Shown: piece after piece, positions 9,193-18,502 of the stretch | Layout of the letters: each line of letters opens with the position of its first letter | Numbering within the stretch: position 1 is the stretch's first letter | Assembly (NCBI GenBank): GCA_964371715.1 | Contig: CAYJNO010000007.1 | Coordinates: 13,804-77,803, forward strand | Length of the DNA: 64,000 bases | Direction of reading: 5' to 3' | Origin: CAYJNO01 sp964371715 | Lineage (GTDB): Bacteria; Bacillota_I; Bacilli_A; Erysipelotrichales; Erysipelotrichaceae | Made by a program: the position numbers and the translations under genes | The notes under the pieces: generated by a model | What the model saw: only the letters and a program-made list of their open reading frames with translations | Told to the model about the DNA's origin: nothing | The model's database searches: none

Positions 9193-10381
9193 TACATTTA
9201 TATTCCTTTGCTAAACCGCCAAGAGATGTTTCTTTTAGCTCAATAGCGATTTTTTTACCTGTAAAATTCATGGTATTAATAATAGTATCAAAATCAATGA
9301 TATTTGGTTTAATATTATATAAATTTTTAGCAAGTAAATAATTATCTAGACATCTAACACTTGCTACAGCATTTCTTTCAATACAAGGTACAATTACATA
9401 ACCTCCTATAGGATCACATGTTAAACCTAAATGATGTTCTATACCCATTTCTGCAGCATATTCAATCTCTTTAAAGCTTAAATCATTAATATATGCTAAT
9501 AAAGCACTACCCATAGCACATGCTACACCAATTTCCGCTTGGCAACCACCAACTGCACCTGATATAGTTGCATTTTGTTTTATTATATTTCCAAAAACAC
9601 CACTAACTGCTAATCCTTTACATACTTTATCTTTAGCAATTTTTAAATCATTAACTAAATAATAAACTAAAGATGCCATTACGCCACATGAACCTAGCGT
9701 TGGTGCTGTAACAACAGTTTCTCCCATAGCATTTTGTTCATTTGCTGCAAAGGCATAAGACATTAATTTTAATTTATCATCATTTAATGTTCTTGCTTTT
9801 TCATTTAATTCTTTTGCTACTTTTTTTACTTTTAAATCACCTTTTAGAAGACCTTCTTTTGTTAGCCCCTCTTTTACTGAATCTAACATATATTCTAAAA
9901 TAGTTTCTAAATATGATAAAATATCTGGTTCATGACTTAGTACGTAATCTAAAAGATGATTTTCATGAGTCAAACAGTAATCTTCAATTTCTTTAAAATT
10001 ATTAGCAAAATAAACTTCATCATTAAAATGGAAGTCTTCATTATAGATTTCAAAAGATCCACCACCAATTGAAAATACATCCCATATTTTTACTATTTTG
10101 CCATTGTTCTTACCAATAATTCTAAAACCATTATCAAAATCATGTTCCCAATCAAGTTTAAAAATTACTTCGCAGTTATAGTCTTTAAATGTATCCTCAA
10201 TAATTTTATCTGTATAATGTCCTTTACCTGTAAGTGATAAAGAACCATAAAGTTCAACTGTAATTTGATTCACCTGTTCCTTAAAGTGTTTCAAATATAA
10301 ATCACAAGCCCTTTTTGGTGCAACAGTATGTGAACTGCTAGGTCCAGGTCCTGCTTTATATAATTCTTTTAATGATTGCAT
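9185..10381 (-). CDS. sdaA: L-serine dehydratase, single-chain iron-sulfur type
   Basis: Deaminates L-serine to pyruvate and ammonia with a 4Fe-4S cluster. The N-terminal beta domain begins with AGPGPSSSHT near residues 10-19, the substrate loop. The alpha domain follows from about 190, with GSCG near 231, GGCQAE near 280 and LTCDPIGG near 321 supplying the cluster cysteines. Bacillus splits this enzyme into SdaAB and SdaAA; here both parts are fused, as in E. coli, but at 398 residues it is some 55 shorter. It overlaps the holA stop by 1 bp and the U32 gene by 8 bp. Confidence 0.93.
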   Translation of the reverse strand: MQSLKELYKAGPGPSSSHTVAPKRACDLYLKHFKEQVNQITVELYGSLSLTGKGHYTDKIIEDTFKDYNCEVIFKLDWEHDFDNGFRIIGKNNGKIVKIWDVFSIGGGSFEIYNEDFHFNDEVYFANNFKEIEDYCLTHENHLLDYVLSHEPDILSYLETILEYMLDSVKEGLTKEGLLKGDLKVKKVAKELNEKARTLNDDKLKLMSYAFAANEQNAMGETVVTAPTLGSCGVMASLVYYLVNDLKIAKDKVCKGLAVSGVFGNIIKQNATISGAVGGCQAEIGVACAMGSALLAYINDLSFKEIEYAAEMGIEHHLGLTCDPIGGYVIVPCIERNAVASVRCLDNYLLAKNLYNIKPNIIDFDTIINTMNFTGKKIAIELKETSLGGLAKEYKCNE

Positions 10382-11340
10382 TACATATTCTCCTCTAATA
10401 TAAATAATGTTAAGACATCTTTTTTATTAATATTAGTATCCGTTTTAAACAAATAATCTAAATCAGATAAACCTTTATTAAATCTTAAAATCTCTTGTGT
10501 AGTTAATTTATAACATTTCTTCATTGTAGTTTCAATATAGTATGGTTTCTGTTTTAATGTGTTAATTATTTTATTTTGATCATAACCTTTATTCATTAAG
10601 ACTTTTACTTTAAACATGAACCTAAACTGAGAAGCTAAAGAGTACATTAAAGCAATTGGATCATTATCACTTGCAAATAAATCATTTAACACTTTTATTT
10701 TTTTCGAAGACATTTTGTATACCATAGCATCGACTAATGCAAAAATATTTTCATTATATAACGGTGCAATTAAAGCATCGATAACTGTTTTATCAATTTT
10801 ATCATCATATAAACTTAGTTTCATTAATTCATTATTCATTACAAATAAATCTAAAGGTAATCTATTAGCAAGATATTCCTTAATTTCTCTAGATAAATCT
10901 AGTTGATACTTATTTAGTAATTCTAAATAAAAAGTGTTAAAATTTTGATTCGATATTCCTTCAAAATTCAAAACCCTTAAGTATTTAACAAATAATTTAT
11001 AAATTTTTTTACGTGAATCTAATTTTTCAGTTCCTTTGTTTTTATAAACAAAAAGAATTTCAATATCTTCATTTACATTTTCGAAATATTGTTCTAGATT
11101 TTTAATATCATATTCACTAATTTTACCTGTGCTTGTTAAAAAGCTACAATTTTCTATGATGAATAGTTTTTTACTTTCAAAAAAGTCAATTGAATTTACC
11201 TTGATTAAAAAGTCATCAAAGCTAAATTCTTTACTTTCATAATCAAATTTATTAATCGCAACACTTTGATAATTTTCACTTAATTCTTTTATTTTTTCAG
11301 TTATAAGATATCTCTCTTGGCCATAAATTAAATAGTTCAT
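10381..11340 (-). CDS. holA: DNA polymerase III delta subunit
   Basis: The clamp-loader subunit that opens the beta sliding clamp. It is 319 residues long, near the family size, and begins with YLIYGQERYLITEKI. An AAA+-like but Walker-degenerate N-terminal half is followed by a helical collar containing ASQFRFMFKVKVLMNKGYDQ. In Bacillus holA also lies next to comEC. An extended -10 box at 11356-11364 suggests that it starts its own operon with sdaA and the U32 gene. Confidence 0.9.
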   Translation of the reverse strand: MNYLIYGQERYLITEKIKELSENYQSVAINKFDYESKEFSFDDFLIKVNSIDFFESKKLFIIENCSFLTSTGKISEYDIKNLEQYFENVNEDIEILFVYKNKGTEKLDSRKKIYKLFVKYLRVLNFEGISNQNFNTFYLELLNKYQLDLSREIKEYLANRLPLDLFVMNNELMKLSLYDDKIDKTVIDALIAPLYNENIFALVDAMVYKMSSKKIKVLNDLFASDNDPIALMYSLASQFRFMFKVKVLMNKGYDQNKIINTLKQKPYYIETTMKKCYKLTTQEILRFNKGLSDLDYLFKTDTNINKKDVLTLFILEENM

Positions 11341-11355
11341 ATTTACCTCTAATCC

Positions 11356-11364
11356 ATTATAACA
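11356..11364 (-). promoter_or_regulatory. Extended -10 promoter of holA
   Basis: TGTTATAAT on the minus strand about 16 bases before the holA ATG, the same 9-mer as the smc promoter. No clear -35 is seen. Confidence 0.5.
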
Positions 11365-11408
11365 AATTCACTTTTAAATTATTAGTAAATGATGAATTAT
11401 TTTATTAT

Positions 11409-13274
11409 TTATTCCAACAATATTATTTGATTATTTGTAGTTTTAATAAAATTTAAATACTTAGTCATAAAAAAACTAATATCACCATCTTTTTTAGTAT
11501 CTATGATATAGACATTATTATTTATCAATGTATTAACAACACTGTAATGCGGATGATTATATTTATTTCCAGCAGAGATTATTCCAATAGATGGTTTAAT
11601 TGTTTGAATAAAGTTTGAACTTGTTGAAGTCATTGATCCATGGTGAGCAACTTTTAAGATATCAACTTTTAGATTATTATATTTATCTATTAATTTTTCC
11701 TCAACAACTTTAGATATATCTCCTGTAAGTAAAAAATTTAAATTATTAACATTAAATAAGTAAACTAAGCTATTATCATTATCATTGTCATAAATATTAT
11801 TATTTAAACTATATAATTTAAATTTACTATCAATATTTTGATGAGTCACTATCAAATTTTTAATATTATAATCCTTGTATAAATTAGCCACATTTCCACT
11901 ATGATCATTATCATTATGCGAAATAATTAAATAATCAATAGTATCTATCCCATATGCTTTTAAAAAGGCATTTAAATATATAAAACTACTCTCTTTTCCA
12001 GTATCATACAATATTACTTCAAAATTAAAACGATCAAGTAATAAAACACTATCCCCTTGCCCTACGTTAATGAAATGAACCGTAGTAAAGGGATTAAAAA
12101 GATTAAAATACATAATTGCAATAAAAGCAAATATACAAGTTATAAATGATTTATTAATACTATAAATTATTAGCAATATAATAATCACAAAGATATTAAC
12201 CTTACCATTTATGATAATGCTAAAATCTTCAATAAATTGAAAAAATACCACAATTATATTTATATAACTCTGTAATAATTCAACATTAAAAATGAAAATT
12301 AAAAGTACACAAAATATTAAGCCATATATTTTAATCAATGAACGATAAAAGATACTAATTAATAGATTAAATTCAAAATAATACAATGATTGAATTAACA
12401 TACTGGTAAGTATACCAATACTTTTACCTTTTTCATAATAAAATAAACTAATTATCCCAAAACAGAAAGGAAAAACAACTGATAAACTCAATACTTGTGT
12501 TGGAAATACAATCAATAATAAAATTAAATTTAATGCAAATCGATCATATTTATTAATATTAAATACTTTTAAAATTCTTGCTAATAATAATCGATATAAG
12601 ACTAAATTAAAACCTAAAATCAAAACAAAAACAATTAATACAAATACATTTATAATATTGATATTATTATCTGAAAGAAAAAAACTAAATATAAAAGTTA
12701 AAAATAAAAGTAAGCCATTAAATTGATAACCACTTTTAAGTAAAACATCATTTAAATTATCACTATTATAGTTAAACAAAAACTTTAAATATAAATCTTT
12801 TAAAATATCATTTTCAATAGTATTTAAATAAGAAAATAATTTATTCCTTAAACTATTTCCTTCACTTACCAATGTAATATCATCTGCAAACACCTGATAC
12901 TTAACGTTACTATTTTGATAGTATTCATAAAAATTAAAGCCAAATGAAGAATAAAACTCTTCATTTTTATTAACATCACCCGTAAAAATAATATAATCAT
13001 CATAGTTTAAATTTTCATCTGTAATAAGTAAAGTATTATTTCCCTTATATGAAATAATATAGCTATTACTATTTACGTCAATTACATATCCCTCATTTTG
13101 ATAGACTGATTCTGGTAACTGTATAAAAAAAATTAAAAATGATAAAACACATAAAAAACTATAGTCTTTATATTTAAAATAAACGATAAGCATCATCAAT
13201 AAAATTACAATTAAACTTTTAAATATTAGAAAAATATATAGTAATATTGCAAATAATAATAAATGATACTTCAT
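11409..13274 (-). CDS. comEC: ComEC/Rec2 competence DNA channel
   Basis: A polytopic membrane protein thought to carry single-stranded DNA across the membrane during transformation. The N-terminal third has hydrophobic segments flanking an OB-like region, the middle has many closely spaced helices (about 180-390), and a metallo-beta-lactamase domain starts at HFINVGQGDS near residue 400. Its metal motif is ISHNDNDHSGN, followed by LLTGDISK and VAHHGS. At 621 residues it is shorter than Bacillus ComEC (about 776) but all three parts remain. Start overlaps comEA by 4 bp. Confidence 0.93.
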   Translation of the reverse strand: MKYHLLLFAILLYIFLIFKSLIVILLMMLIVYFKYKDYSFLCVLSFLIFFIQLPESVYQNEGYVIDVNSNSYIISYKGNNTLLITDENLNYDDYIIFTGDVNKNEEFYSSFGFNFYEYYQNSNVKYQVFADDITLVSEGNSLRNKLFSYLNTIENDILKDLYLKFLFNYNSDNLNDVLLKSGYQFNGLLLFLTFIFSFFLSDNNINIINVFVLIVFVLILGFNLVLYRLLLARILKVFNINKYDRFALNLILLLIVFPTQVLSLSVVFPFCFGIISLFYYEKGKSIGILTSMLIQSLYYFEFNLLISIFYRSLIKIYGLIFCVLLIFIFNVELLQSYINIIVVFFQFIEDFSIIINGKVNIFVIIILLIIYSINKSFITCIFAFIAIMYFNLFNPFTTVHFINVGQGDSVLLLDRFNFEVILYDTGKESSFIYLNAFLKAYGIDTIDYLIISHNDNDHSGNVANLYKDYNIKNLIVTHQNIDSKFKLYSLNNNIYDNDNDNSLVYLFNVNNLNFLLTGDISKVVEEKLIDKYNNLKVDILKVAHHGSMTSTSSNFIQTIKPSIGIISAGNKYNHPHYSVVNTLINNNVYIIDTKKDGDISFFMTKYLNFIKTTNNQIILLE

Positions 13275-13735
13275 AACCTAATATAATCTTTAAGTTGGTT
13301 AAACTTTGCTTCCTTAATTCCTTCAACCAACATAATATCCTCTAATGTTTTAAATAAACCATTTTGTGTACGATAATCTATTATTTTTTGCGCTGTTTTT
13401 TCCCCGATTCCAGGAAGACTATCTAATTCCTGTAATGTTGCTGTATTAATTGATATTAATGGTGTTTCTTTTTCTTCTTGAAGTATAATTACATCCTTAT
13501 CTTCTAGTATACTTTGAAGATTATACATTGAAAGATCATAAATATCTTCAACTTCTATCAAAGTAAATAAATCTTCAATTGTTGAATATTCATTTAAAGT
13601 ATATAATCCACTTTTTTCATGATGCCCCTTTACTTCAACAATTATTTCGTCATCTGTAATAGAGTTAAAATCAATTACTTCAAAACTCACCATTCCAATA
13701 TATAAAATAAATATAAAAAAAATAAGTAGTCGCAT
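13271..13735 (-). CDS. comEA: ComEA competence DNA receptor
   Basis: A membrane-anchored DNA-binding protein of the uptake machinery. An N-terminal hydrophobic anchor (residues about 3-18) is followed by an SLBB-like beta domain (about 28-85) and C-terminal tandem helix-hairpin-helix motifs, INTATLQELDSLPGIGEKTA and FKTLEDIMLVEGIKEAKF. The whole protein is 154 residues. It is translationally coupled to comEC (ATGA overlap). No comEB lies between them. It starts 42 bp after the greA stop with no obvious promoter, so it may be read from the ireB-greA operon. Confidence 0.92.
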   Translation of the reverse strand: MRLLIFFIFILYIGMVSFEVIDFNSITDDEIIVEVKGHHEKSGLYTLNEYSTIEDLFTLIEVEDIYDLSMYNLQSILEDKDVIILQEEKETPLISINTATLQELDSLPGIGEKTAQKIIDYRTQNGLFKTLEDIMLVEGIKEAKFNQLKDYIRL

Positions 13736-13777
13736 AAAGGTCCTCCTACTTATTTATTAAATTATTAATTAAAAATC

Positions 13778-14239
13778 CTATTTAATTTCTAATACTTTGA
13801 CTTTATATGGTTTTTTAACTTTAACAGTTACTTCATCTCCAACCTTACAATCCATCATAGCATCAGCTAATGGTGCAACATTAGATAATTTACCATTAAT
13901 TGGGTCAGCTTCTACTGAACCAACAATTGAAAATACTTTTTCAACATTAGTGTCAATATCTAAAATTGTTACTGTTGATCCAATTTTAACAGTTTTTGTT
14001 CCAACTACTTCATCAATGATTTCTACATTTTGAAGCATTAAATCTAAGTCTCTTAAGCGTGCTTCAATTTTTGCTTGACGATCTCTTGCGATATCATAGT
14101 CTGCATTCTCAGATAAATCTCCAAGTTCTCTAGCTGCTTTTAATTCTTCAATAACTTGTGGTCTTTCGACATGAAGAAGTCTTTCTTGTTCGCTTTTTAA
14201 TTCTTCTAAACCTTCTTTAGTTAAGTAAATTTTTTCCAT
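13778..14239 (-). CDS. greA: Transcription elongation factor GreA
   Basis: Rescues backtracked RNA polymerase by stimulating transcript cleavage. The protein is 153 residues: an N-terminal antiparallel coiled coil (about 1-75) with the acidic tip LGDLSENADYD, then an FKBP-like C-terminal domain. The start at 14239 (MEKIYLTKEG) has GAGGTGG seven bases upstream and gives the usual GreA N-terminus. An in-frame ATG 24 bases earlier would add an unusual octapeptide. It follows udk, matching the Bacillus udk-greA order. Confidence 0.95.
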   Translation of the reverse strand: MEKIYLTKEGLEELKSEQERLLHVERPQVIEELKAARELGDLSENADYDIARDRQAKIEARLRDLDLMLQNVEIIDEVVGTKTVKIGSTVTILDIDTNVEKVFSIVGSVEADPINGKLSNVAPLADAMMDCKVGDEVTVKVKKPYKVKVLEIK

Positions 14240-14291
14240 TTTGCCACCTCTATCGCTCATCATAATATCATATATCTATGATTTTAACTAG

Positions 14292-14918
14292 TTATTTATT
14301 ATTTTTTTGTAAATGCGCTGTAATTTTAGTACAAATCATATCAATAGCAACATGATTTGAACCTCCTTCTGGAATAATCAAGTCCGCATTTTTCTTAGTA
14401 GGTTCAACAAATAAATCATGCATAACACGAACAACGCTAACATATTGTTCAATTACACTATCTATTGTACGACCTCTTTCCTTAACATCTCTTATTAATC
14501 TTCTAATAAATCTTACATCACTTGCAGTGTCAACAAATAATTTAATGTCTAATAATTCCATGATTTTTGCATTTTCTAAGACAAATAAACCTTCAATAAT
14601 AATTACTTGTGTTGGATCAATAACTTCAACTTCTTCTGCTCTATTATGAACTGTAAAATCATAAATTGGCTTAGAAATTTTCTTTCCGTTAATTAAATCA
14701 TTAAAATGTTCAAACATTAGTTCTGTATCGAATGCATTTGGATGATCGTAGTTAGTTTTTAATCTTTCATCCATTGTAAGATGTGTTTGATCTTTGTAAT
14801 AATCATCTGCTCTAATAATTTTAACAGATGAATTTTGGTATGATTCTTTCAATTTCATCGCGATTGATGATTTTCCAGAAGCACTACCCCCTGCAATTCC
14901 TATAACAATTGGTTTCAT
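14292..14918 (-). CDS. udk: Uridine kinase
   Basis: Phosphorylates uridine and cytidine in pyrimidine salvage. It is 208 residues with the P-loop GIAGGSASGKSS near residues 7-18, the DDYYKD segment and YDHPNAFD substrate region typical of Udk, and the RFIRRLIRDVKERGR lid. ATG at 14918 overlaps the mltG stop (TAATG), so it is coupled to mltG. Together with pyrR at 29 kb it indicates active pyrimidine salvage. Confidence 0.96.
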   Translation of the reverse strand: MKPIVIGIAGGSASGKSSIAMKLKESYQNSSVKIIRADDYYKDQTHLTMDERLKTNYDHPNAFDTELMFEHFNDLINGKKISKPIYDFTVHNRAEEVEVIDPTQVIIIEGLFVLENAKIMELLDIKLFVDTASDVRFIRRLIRDVKERGRTIDSVIEQYVSVVRVMHDLFVEPTKKNADLIIPEGGSNHVAIDMICTKITAHLQKNNK

Positions 14919-15994
14919 TAGAAATTTAACCCAAATTTCTCAACATAATCTAAATGTTGTTCGTATGTAGATGAATAATATACATCTCCTGTTCCATTTA
15001 CATCCGCAACAAAGTATAAATAATCACTTTCTATTGGATTTAAAACTGCATTTAAAGCATCACGTCCAAAACTTTTAATAGGACCTGGTGTTAAACCTGG
15101 ATAAATATATGTATTGTATGGTGAGTTTACATCAGGGTTTGTTTCACACACCGTCCAATCATCTGCATCAGTCATATCAACTGCATAACAAATCGATACA
15201 CTTACTTGAAGTAGCATATCTTGATTAATTCTATTTAATAATACACCTGCAACTAATCCCATATCACCTGGTTTTCCAGCTTCTGCTTGTACAATTGAAG
15301 CTAGAGTAAATATTTCATGTACTGAAAATTCACTTGCAAGAATTTGTGATTCAAATTCTTTGTATAAAGCAAGAGTTCCATCTAACATTTTTTCTGTAAC
15401 TTGCTTTGGTGTTGTTTCTACAAAGAAATTATAAGTGTTTGGATGTAAATATCCTTCTAATATATATCTAACATCTGAATGGAAAGCATCTTCAGTAATA
15501 AATGGATATTTTTCCATTAACTTTCTAATCTCTTCTTCATTATTCCAATAAGCTAATAATTCATCTGACGTTACATTTGTTTTACTAGATATTTTAGTAG
15601 CCATATCTTTTAGCCAATCACCTTCAATAAAAGTAATTGATACTTCATTTGACTCAATATTAGAGGCATCACTTAAGTAATCTAATATATCATTAGTACT
15701 CATAGCACTATTGATGTAAAATGCACCACTTTTAAGTTCAGGATTTACTGCTCTAAAATATAACATTGCTGAAAATTCATCTCTTATAAACCCTTTAGCT
15801 TCTAAGTTTGCTATTACTTGAGTTGCACTTTGACCTGGTTGAATTTCAAAGTATCTATCTGCAGCATTTTCATTTAATTTACCTAAATTTAAAACAACAT
15901 AAACTACAGCTGCACAAACAATCAGCAATATTGATAAAACGACAATTAATATAATTCTTCCAATACTATTTTTTTTACTTCTCTTCTTGCTCAT
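14918..15994 (-). CDS. mltG: Endolytic murein transglycosylase MltG (YceG-like)
   Basis: A membrane-anchored glycan cleaver acting on nascent peptidoglycan near the elongation machinery. After a basic start there is one transmembrane helix (about 13-35), a LysM-like region including EIQPGQSATQVIANLE, then the YceG domain with GYLHPNTYNF and LASIVQAEAG. The usual E-x-E at the catalytic site reads Q-A-E here; which Glu is catalytic should be checked. Start assigned to the third in-frame ATG (15994), which has GGATGG upstream; ATGs at 16003 and 16012 are alternatives. It overlaps the DUF1292 gene. Confidence 0.9.
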   Translation of the reverse strand: MSKKRSKKNSIGRIILIVVLSILLIVCAAVVYVVLNLGKLNENAADRYFEIQPGQSATQVIANLEAKGFIRDEFSAMLYFRAVNPELKSGAFYINSAMSTNDILDYLSDASNIESNEVSITFIEGDWLKDMATKISSKTNVTSDELLAYWNNEEEIRKLMEKYPFITEDAFHSDVRYILEGYLHPNTYNFFVETTPKQVTEKMLDGTLALYKEFESQILASEFSVHEIFTLASIVQAEAGKPGDMGLVAGVLLNRINQDMLLQVSVSICYAVDMTDADDWTVCETNPDVNSPYNTYIYPGLTPGPIKSFGRDALNAVLNPIESDYLYFVADVNGTGDVYYSSTYEQHLDYVEKFGLNF

Positions 15995-16244
15995 TGTCGC
16001 CATCCATCTCATCTACGAATGTATTAAATACTTCTTCAATCATTTCATATTCTTTTTCTTCAGTTATTTGTTCTAAGTTACCTTCTTCATCATAACTACA
16101 AACAAAAGTTTCTCCACTTTCATCTTTTGGATCTGTGAATACAACGTATGATTTATTAAAATCATCATTTTCAAAAGTGAATAATATTTCCATTTCCTTT
16201 TGTGTTCCATCATCCTCGATGATAATTAATTTGTTTGAATCCAT
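15975..16244 (-). CDS. DUF1292 protein, YrzB-like
   Basis: A small, strongly acidic protein of 89 residues with the DUF1292 pattern: IIIEDDGTQKEMEILFTFE, a central Y-VVFTDP segment and an acidic C-terminus. In Bacillus the homologue yrzB lies between yrrK (ruvX) and yrrL (mltG), exactly as here. No biochemical function is established for the family. It starts 13 bp after ruvX and overlaps the mltG start by 20 bp. Confidence 0.85.
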   Translation of the reverse strand: MDSNKLIIIEDDGTQKEMEILFTFENDDFNKSYVVFTDPKDESGETFVCSYDEEGNLEQITEEKEYEMIEEVFNTFVDEMDGDNEQEEK

Positions 16245-16257
16245 TTTATATTCTCCT

Positions 16258-16674
16258 TTATTTACTATCTAAATAACCTTGTAGTATTACTACTGCAGCC
16301 ATCTTATCTACAACTTTGCGTCTTTTTTCTCGTGACATGTTACCTTCAATTAAAATTTTATTTGCAGTAACTGATGTTAATCTCTCATCCCAAAGAATTA
16401 CTTTTACATCATTCATTTTTTCTAATGATTCTTTAAAATCAATTGAAATTTGTGCTCTAATACCAACATCACCATTCATATGTTTTGGCAAACCTAAAAC
16501 TACTTCATCTACATTATTTAATTTAATGAATTTTGAAGTATATTCTAAAGCACTTTCATAATCATCTTCTGCAAAACGAAAAACTTCTACTGGAGAAGCT
16601 ATCATTTTCATTAAATCACTTTGAGCAACACCTAAAGTTTTTGAACCTAAATCTAAACCAATAGCTCTTTTCAT
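16258..16674 (-). CDS. ruvX: RuvX/YqgF Holliday junction resolvase-like nuclease
   Basis: A 138-residue RNase H-fold protein beginning GLDLGSKTLGVAQSD, with GLPKHMNGD near 61-69 and the acidic LWDERLTS near 95-102. These are the conserved carboxylates of the YqgF family, implicated in pre-16S rRNA maturation and Holliday junction cleavage. The ATG immediately follows the ireB stop. The order ireB-ruvX-yrzB-mltG is the standard one in Bacilli. Confidence 0.95.
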   Translation of the reverse strand: MKRAIGLDLGSKTLGVAQSDLMKMIASPVEVFRFAEDDYESALEYTSKFIKLNNVDEVVLGLPKHMNGDVGIRAQISIDFKESLEKMNDVKVILWDERLTSVTANKILIEGNMSREKRRKVVDKMAAVVILQGYLDSK

Positions 16675-16935
16675 TTATTTATTGCCCTCTAAATAAAAGC
16701 GTACTAATTCTTCAATAATTTCATATCTTTCTACAGATTGAATAATATTTCTTGCATTTTTATGACTTGAAATATAAGCAGGATCATTAGATATCAAATA
16801 ACCAGATAATTGACTTACAGCATTATAGCCTCTTTCATTTAAGGCATCATTAGTTAAATTTAAAACTGATTTTATATTATCTCTACGGACAGCGTCGGCT
16901 TCAAACGGCATTGTTTCTGTTAATTTATTTGTCAT
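16675..16935 (-). CDS. ireB: IreB/YrzL family regulatory phosphoprotein (DUF965)
   Basis: An 86-residue protein matching the IreB family along its length, including NLTNDALNERGYNAVSQLSG and LISNDPAYI. In Enterococcus IreB is a substrate of the PASTA kinase IreK and regulates cephalosporin tolerance. The start at 16935 is preceded by AGGTAGG; an in-frame ATG six codons earlier falls before that site. Phosphorylatable Thr residues are present near the N-terminus (MTNKLTET). A PASTA-kinase is not in the window, but a kinase-less PASTA protein is at 31.8 kb. Confidence 0.9.
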   Translation of the reverse strand: MTNKLTETMPFEADAVRRDNIKSVLNLTNDALNERGYNAVSQLSGYLISNDPAYISSHKNARNIIQSVERYEIIEELVRFYLEGNK

Positions 16936-17026
16936 ATTTTTACCTACCTTCACTATAATGATATCTTAATTTACGCAATAAATAAAGCGTATGCATAAAA
17001 AAACTCAAAAATATCAATATATAAAT

Positions 17027-17056
17027 AAAAAACTTGATTTTTTTATCAAGTTTTTA
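17027..17056 (-). terminator. Intrinsic terminator after the hexokinase gene
   Basis: A 10-bp stem (AAAACTTGAT / ATCAAGTTTT) with an A/T loop is followed by T residues on the minus strand, 9 bases past the hexokinase stop codon. Confidence 0.75.
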
Positions 17057-17064
17057 TCACTAAT

Positions 17065-18315
17065 TTATAAAACAGCTATTGCACTACCGATTAGATTTAA
17101 ATCTTCTCCACTTAATAGCTCATAGTATGTTGAATGTTCTTTTACTAAATAATCTTTTAAATAATAATCAAATTTTTCTTTGAAATCTTTTAATTTAAAG
17201 AAAGTTGATCCTTCACAAACAATGGCAAATGGTTTAGTTATATCCTTACCTTTATTTGTTTTTAAAATAGTAGCACTAATTTTAATTGCACATATTTTTG
17301 CAGCTCTTTCCACTAGTTTATCAATTATTTCATATATAACTTTACGATCATCATCATTAGAAAGACATTTCACAATATCATTTTCTGCATTAAAGCAATC
17401 ATTTAAATATAAACTTGCATGAATTAATTCAAAATCTTTAATTTGTTTAAGTTTATCATAGCAAGTCTCCGTGATAAGTCCTTCTTCACCAGCTTTTAGT
17501 AAAGTTAGGTAAATTACTTCACCAAGATAACGACCAGAAACCATTTTTTCTAATAATTGTGCTCCTGGATTATTTGTTGTTTTATCATATTCAATATCAA
17601 TAGTCCCTAATGGAAGATTAGCATAATTACCACTTTCCATATTATAAATTCTTCCACTATCTTCTGTATAACAAGCATTTACACCAGTCCCAAAGATAAA
17701 TCCTATAAACCCATCGAATTCTCGTGCTGCATAAACACCTTTTCCACCTAATAAAGTTGCAACAGTATCATTCAAAACAGCAACTTCACGTTTTAAACCA
17801 TCTATACTTTCAAGCTTATCAACTAAAATAGCTCCAACTTTTTTATCAACGATACTTGGTGCCATAATTCCTTTTGTCCATTCAATTAACTTTGCATCTC
17901 TATCTTCTGTAGTTATTGCAGGATACGAGAAACAATAACCTAATTTATCTAGGTTTGTCATCACGTTTTTTGATGCATCTGCAAGTGCATTTAAAAACTC
18001 ATCTTCACTTACTTCAACTTTAACTCCAGGCATACTCGTTTTATATAAATCATTAATAGAAACATTATAGTCTTTATCAAAGCTTACTTTAGCGACTCTT
18101 AAATTAGTTCCTCCAGCATCCATTACCATAACTTCTTTTTCAGTAGTAACATCACTTTTTAAATCGATATATGTATCGATCATTTTTAATGAACCACCTT
18201 CCCTATTTAATCCTTTTTCCATCTCTTCTATAAATTTATTTGTTTCCAAATTCATATCTAAGTTTTGATAATTCATTCCATACTTGTTTAAAAAGTTAAC
18301 AACATTTAATTTCAT
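17065..18315 (-). CDS. Hexokinase, eukaryotic (HK) type
   Basis: ATP-dependent hexose phosphorylation at the entry to glycolysis. The protein shows the actin-fold hexokinase family signatures, not those of ROK glucokinases: DAGGTNLRVAKV near residues 64-75 (phosphate loop), FSYPAITTEDRDA, LNDTVATLLGG near 178-188 with the catalytic Asp, GTGVNACY, and SGRYLGEVIYLTLL. At 416 residues it is close to a single-unit yeast-type enzyme (about 480). AAGGAGG lies 13 bases before the ATG, a rather long spacing. It is monocistronic, with a terminator behind it and rpmB divergent. Sugar preference cannot be read from the sequence. Confidence 0.88.
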   Translation of the reverse strand: MKLNVVNFLNKYGMNYQNLDMNLETNKFIEEMEKGLNREGGSLKMIDTYIDLKSDVTTEKEVMVMDAGGTNLRVAKVSFDKDYNVSINDLYKTSMPGVKVEVSEDEFLNALADASKNVMTNLDKLGYCFSYPAITTEDRDAKLIEWTKGIMAPSIVDKKVGAILVDKLESIDGLKREVAVLNDTVATLLGGKGVYAAREFDGFIGFIFGTGVNACYTEDSGRIYNMESGNYANLPLGTIDIEYDKTTNNPGAQLLEKMVSGRYLGEVIYLTLLKAGEEGLITETCYDKLKQIKDFELIHASLYLNDCFNAENDIVKCLSNDDDRKVIYEIIDKLVERAAKICAIKISATILKTNKGKDITKPFAIVCEGSTFFKLKDFKEKFDYYLKDYLVKEHSTYYELLSGEDLNLIGSAIAVL

Positions 18316-18435
18316 TCTAGCTTTTATGCCTCCTTTGTTTTATACTATTATTATATTATAAATATATAATATTAAAATGATTTTTGTTTAAATATTACAT
18401 TGTTTTAAAATATGTATTAAATTTCATATTTTATA

Positions 18436-18464
18436 TTGCATATTATGCTATACTATGATATATT
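18436..18464 (+). promoter_or_regulatory. Promoter of rpmB
   Basis: TTGCAT (18436-18441) and TATATT (18459-18464) with a 17-bp spacer on the plus strand, about 40 bases before the L28 start codon. GGAGGGG is the ribosome binding site. Confidence 0.65.
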
Positions 18465-18502
18465 ATTTAAGCACAAATTAATGATGGAAGGAGGGGTTAG
18501 AT

